A DNA stretch of 40,120 nt from Verrucomicrobiota bacterium (GTDB taxonomy: Bacteria > Verrucomicrobiota > Verrucomicrobiia > Limisphaerales > JAJOIW01): contig JAJOIW010000070.1 in assembly GCA_021209225.1 (NCBI GenBank), positions 1 through 40,120 on the forward strand, given 5' to 3'. Positions within the stretch are counted from its first letter, which is position 1; every line of letters starts with the position of its first letter. Below the pieces are notes generated by a model. It did not search any database. It saw only the letters and a program-made list of their open reading frames with translations, and was not told the DNA's origin. Below are positions 38,201 through 40,120 of the stretch, one piece after another. Both the position numbers and the translations under genes were made by a program.

Positions 38201-39063
38201 CCCGGGTGCCCCAGCAAATCACCATTGAGGCACAATCCCTGACGATGCCTGATTCCGGGGCCTGGCTTGGGATTCACTCCCACCTCGATCACATGGTCGC
38301 AGTCGGCACCAACGGCCGCATAGCTGTCAGGGATGCTTCCGGGATATGGCATTTTCCTGAAGTCGAATCGACCACCACTCTCTGGGATGTGATCTGGTTC
38401 AACAATGCCTGGATCGCGGTCGGCAACGATGGAATTATCCTGCGGAGTGAAGATGCCCATCACTGGTCCATCGTCGATGCCCCATCCGTTCCGTTTCTAT
38501 GGAATCTTGCCGCCAACTCCAGCCACATCGTCGCTGTCGGCTACCAGGGTGGAATCCTTACTTCCTCAGATGGCCTTCACTGGACCGAATCCCGAACGGG
38601 CACCCGGGAATTCCTCCGGGAAGTCATCTGGGATGGGGCCCGATTCGTCTCGGTCGGCGGCCTCGGAATCGCCCTCACCAGCCCCGATGGTCAGCGCTGG
38701 ATGCCTATCTCCATCCCCACTTCCGAAAATCTGTTCGATATAGTTTTCTCCCTCAACCGATACGTCCTGGTGGGAAGCCGTGGCACCATCCTGACTGGTC
38801 CCAATCTGAATCAGCTGTCCTCCATTCCCTCACCACTCCCATCCCATGACTTCTATTCCATCACCTACTCCAATGGCCTCTTCCTTATCGGATCCAACCA
38901 GTCCGCTCTCCTCGTATCCCAGTTCGGCAATCATTGGTCCATAGCCAATCCCAATGCCTCATCCCCTGACTCCGCCATCTGGGACTTCTCCAACCACCCC
39001 AACTCCATTCTCGCCGTCGGGTCCAATAACCATATCTGGAATCTCCTCCCCATTCTCCATTAA
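35269..39063 (+). CDS. Large VWA-domain exoprotein with surface-anchor-like (choice-of-anchor M-type) repeats, TSP3-like motif and C-terminal BNR-like beta-propeller
   Basis: VWA/MIDAS 'MMVLDYSRSMTS'; two modules with 'IRMVDFSGPGD...HYAFSQPGSYILNFRLSG' and 'IQLVDFNGPGS...FWAFSEPGDYTITIQASG'; 'DHDGDGDPTWLEYRRGTNPVDPSSRY'; repeated 'VAVGxxGxIxxSxDGxHW' units. ATG at 35269 is an alternative to the TTG ORF start at 35203. Confidence 0.78.
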   Translation: MKSEKSGHPGSLSPSCLLQSIHPFHHIGHWILGIVLVCGYSSVSQLLGQNINTIPIAFRDVVSSHQSPYVVEFTVSLTDIIGTSVVVDPGNLRLVPREDGRLVSEEESGAIVLPGENKKLHAMMVLDYSRSMTSLRANSDDNSNGVSDSQELMERHASELLSALTKDTQAGIVEFHNELTSPAQVEDLTSDPQTLLESVERLSSDLAQQFSGSTRVWDAVMLSIQTLIDAVEPAQRNVFFYSDGTDESSLIDPVTVAQEAIANGVRLHSILYNRGQPVVSRTGAVEWVLDFLDNHPAPYLLIDSQERYLSGEAALQVPREALTTIPADASYRFLGPPGVPVYLLQPGQTPALPVPSLRLSPASVTALNGTDISIRMVDFSGPGDCSIYTVDASGLAHPLINTIDGLNASDQFSFNASQPWQPHYAFSQPGSYILNFRLSGTMNGSPVTTQFKLEFLIPEDFSFILSGTSEATFTFDGTSWNQILNVGGSAVDTQDTKITIGPENQIVITNPADFPFYSGSSVFLMPPVDSATALGLNFAGVAADVLVDNQFLIQLVDFNGPGSMYTYSDPSSPFFNTENGLDASDAYLASAGESFVPFWAFSEPGDYTITIQASGTLVDPEEETMSSTLILHIQVSSDPGVMLVTQTGGQQFYSRNFTSVSDLFTSMIYNLQGQYILRWSTLKRGPTPFIPSFQIFLNGASAQFEGSEVTPSDIDGSVLDAQMLWDPRSPSTDFSRLTLQMDFVPRDFSGFTLHYASRHPFQLSRILPESGGLLPANWNIEQSESNGVGMIRVYGPRSPFGLQSLPFTSAGRLFQLRFDPSIDLTSAFYEFSVAPENPSNSISFPNQSDFISPLTALLFNTPIPWLSEYGFVGDIPTLAIAERTDHDGDGDPTWLEYRRGTNPVDPSSRYHPPSIQAQNGGYSITIPSASLRTYTLEATSDFEFWEVIADHLPGNGKDLIFNDLSTDLIPARFYRTITRVPQQITIEAQSLTMPDSGAWLGIHSHLDHMVAVGTNGRIAVRDASGIWHFPEVESTTTLWDVIWFNNAWIAVGNDGIILRSEDAHHWSIVDAPSVPFLWNLAANSSHIVAVGYQGGILTSSDGLHWTESRTGTREFLREVIWDGARFVSVGGLGIALTSPDGQRWMPISIPTSENLFDIVFSLNRYVLVGSRGTILTGPNLNQLSSIPSPLPSHDFYSITYSNGLFLIGSNQSALLVSQFGNHWSIANPNASSPDSAIWDFSNHPNSILAVGSNNHIWNLLPILH

Positions 39064-39099
39064 CTCCCCATTCCTCCCATAAAAAACTGGAGAATAAAA

Positions 39100-39116
39100 T
39101 TTGACTGTAAGTCAAA
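39100..39116. promoter_or_regulatory. Putative TetR operator upstream of the tetR-like gene
   Basis: TTTGACT-GTA-AGTCAAA, perfect 7-bp arms, 20 nt before the ATG at 39136. Confidence 0.55.
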
Positions 39117-39135
39117 AAACTGGGATTGTTCCTGC

Positions 39136-39897
39136 GTGACGATTTCGACTCGAAAAGCCCGCGAGCGCATGGATCGCGAACAACTCATCATCGATCATGC
39201 CGATGATTTGCTTGCCGAGCATGGGTATCACGGACTCAATCTCGATCAACTGGCTGAACGTATCGAGTATTCCAAAGCCACCATCTACAATCACTTCGAA
39301 AGCAAAGAGGACCTGATGGCCGCCGTCGATCTCCGCCATCTGAAACTGCGGGCCGAGCTCTTCTCCCGTGCTCTCATTTTCCCAGGCAATTCCCGTGAAC
39401 GCATGTGCGTCGTCGGTTGGGCCGATTCCATCATCGCCCAAATGTACCCACATTGGTCCTCACTCCATCAACTCATGGAAACTCACTCCATCCAGGAAAA
39501 AGTCTGCCAGACCCGCCGGGATTCTCTGCAGAAAATTGGCCATCGCTGCTTTGAGGTCGCCTATGAAATCATTCGTCAGGCCCGCCTCTCAGGCGATCTG
39601 CCTCAGGATGGCCCCTCGGATGCCCACATCCTCTGCGGACTGATCAGCCTCGCCAAAGGCGCCCACCTCCTCGAAAGCAACCAGTCCTCATTCCTCCTCA
39701 AAGCCGGCATCCGACCCCTCGACATGCTCAGTCTCAATTACGATATCTTCCTCGATGGCGCCCAGTGGAAACCCCTCCACACAGAATTCAATTACCAGAT
39801 CACCGACCAACGCATCCAATCCGACGTCTTCGCCGAAGAACTCGCTCACCTGCAGCAAATCACCTCCAATACCAGTCACCTCCCACCCGCCCAGTAA
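39136..39897 (+). CDS. TetR/AcrR family transcriptional regulator
   Basis: 'IIDHADDLLAEHGYHGLNLDQLAERIEYSKATIYNHFESKEDLMAAV': canonical TetR HTH. Confidence 0.95.
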   Translation: MTISTRKARERMDREQLIIDHADDLLAEHGYHGLNLDQLAERIEYSKATIYNHFESKEDLMAAVDLRHLKLRAELFSRALIFPGNSRERMCVVGWADSIIAQMYPHWSSLHQLMETHSIQEKVCQTRRDSLQKIGHRCFEVAYEIIRQARLSGDLPQDGPSDAHILCGLISLAKGAHLLESNQSSFLLKAGIRPLDMLSLNYDIFLDGAQWKPLHTEFNYQITDQRIQSDVFAEELAHLQQITSNTSHLPPAQ

Positions 39898-39943
39898 ATT
39901 TTTTTCTTAAAAGTAACTTTCAGTTAAATATATTCACACAGTT

Positions 39944-40120
39944 ATGAAAATTTGGAATTCACGGAAAAAGTTATGGGTTATGGTATTTTTTTGGGGTGGG
40001 TGTGTTGTGAGGATTGCGGGAGGGGATGAACCGGTTGGGGAGAGGGTATTGGTGGTTGAGAGTGGGGTTGTGGACGAGGTGGAAGGGTATGAGGTGGAGA
40101 GGCGGTATATTGGGGTTGTT
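39944..40120 (+). CDS. Partial CDS (runs off window): probable RND/HlyD-type efflux periplasmic adaptor N-terminus
   Basis: Manual translation: MKIWNSRKKLWVMVFFWGGCVVRIAGGDEPVGERVLVVESGVVDEVEGYEVERRYIGVV...; signal peptide plus 'Y.V.R.Y.G.V' typical of MFP adaptors, immediately downstream of tetR. Confidence 0.6.
   Translation, partial: MKIWNSRKKLWVMVFFWGGCVVRIAGGDEPVGERVLVVESGVVDEVEGYEVERRYIGVV

Noticed and set aside
1-40120. CRISPR arrays, tRNA/rRNA genes, transposases, integrases
   Set aside because: No regularly spaced direct repeats, tRNA-like cloverleaf or rRNA signatures, or recombinase/transposase motifs were recognised on manual reading; a tRNAscan/Infernal run would be needed for certainty.

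Overview
The window is a bacterial chromosomal segment. It is probably from the PVC group, judged only from the TSP3-like 'DxDGDG..EYxxGTNPxD' motif, the sulfatase and the choice-of-anchor-type exoproteins; this placement is inference. Left to right it contains: a DUF2007-like ORF; a frameshifted prfC (RF3) with a good promoter and leader hairpin; a compact seven-gene minus-strand operon (beta-rich exoprotein, mlaE, mlaF, mlaD, secreted protein, DUF393 protein, DxDD terpene/hopene cyclase); a haem-c/Cu-monooxygenase-like TPR protein; a NitT/TauT-type ABC transporter whose permease carries a LysM-like insertion; a four-gene Clp-like cassette; a sugar/glycan catabolic block (TPR, SDR, ROK, SIS, SMP-30, PelA-like deacetylase exoprotein, sulfatase, RbsD/FucU); a large VWA exoprotein; and a TetR gene upstream of a truncated efflux adaptor. 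The strongest candidate for an undescribed system is the cassette at 14999-24178. It holds three tandem double-AAA+ Clp-like ATPases with a shared non-ClpN N-terminal domain. Their D2 domains keep ATPase motifs but lack the GYVG pore loop. D1 is degenerate in two of the three. The cassette also carries two class-I release-factor (PCRF)-like modules without GGQ: one fused to the C-terminus of the first ATPase and one free-standing. Seven apparent frameshifts, five of them in homopolymers, affect four genes and look like sequencing or assembly indels. No rRNA, tRNA, CRISPR array or transposase was recognised.
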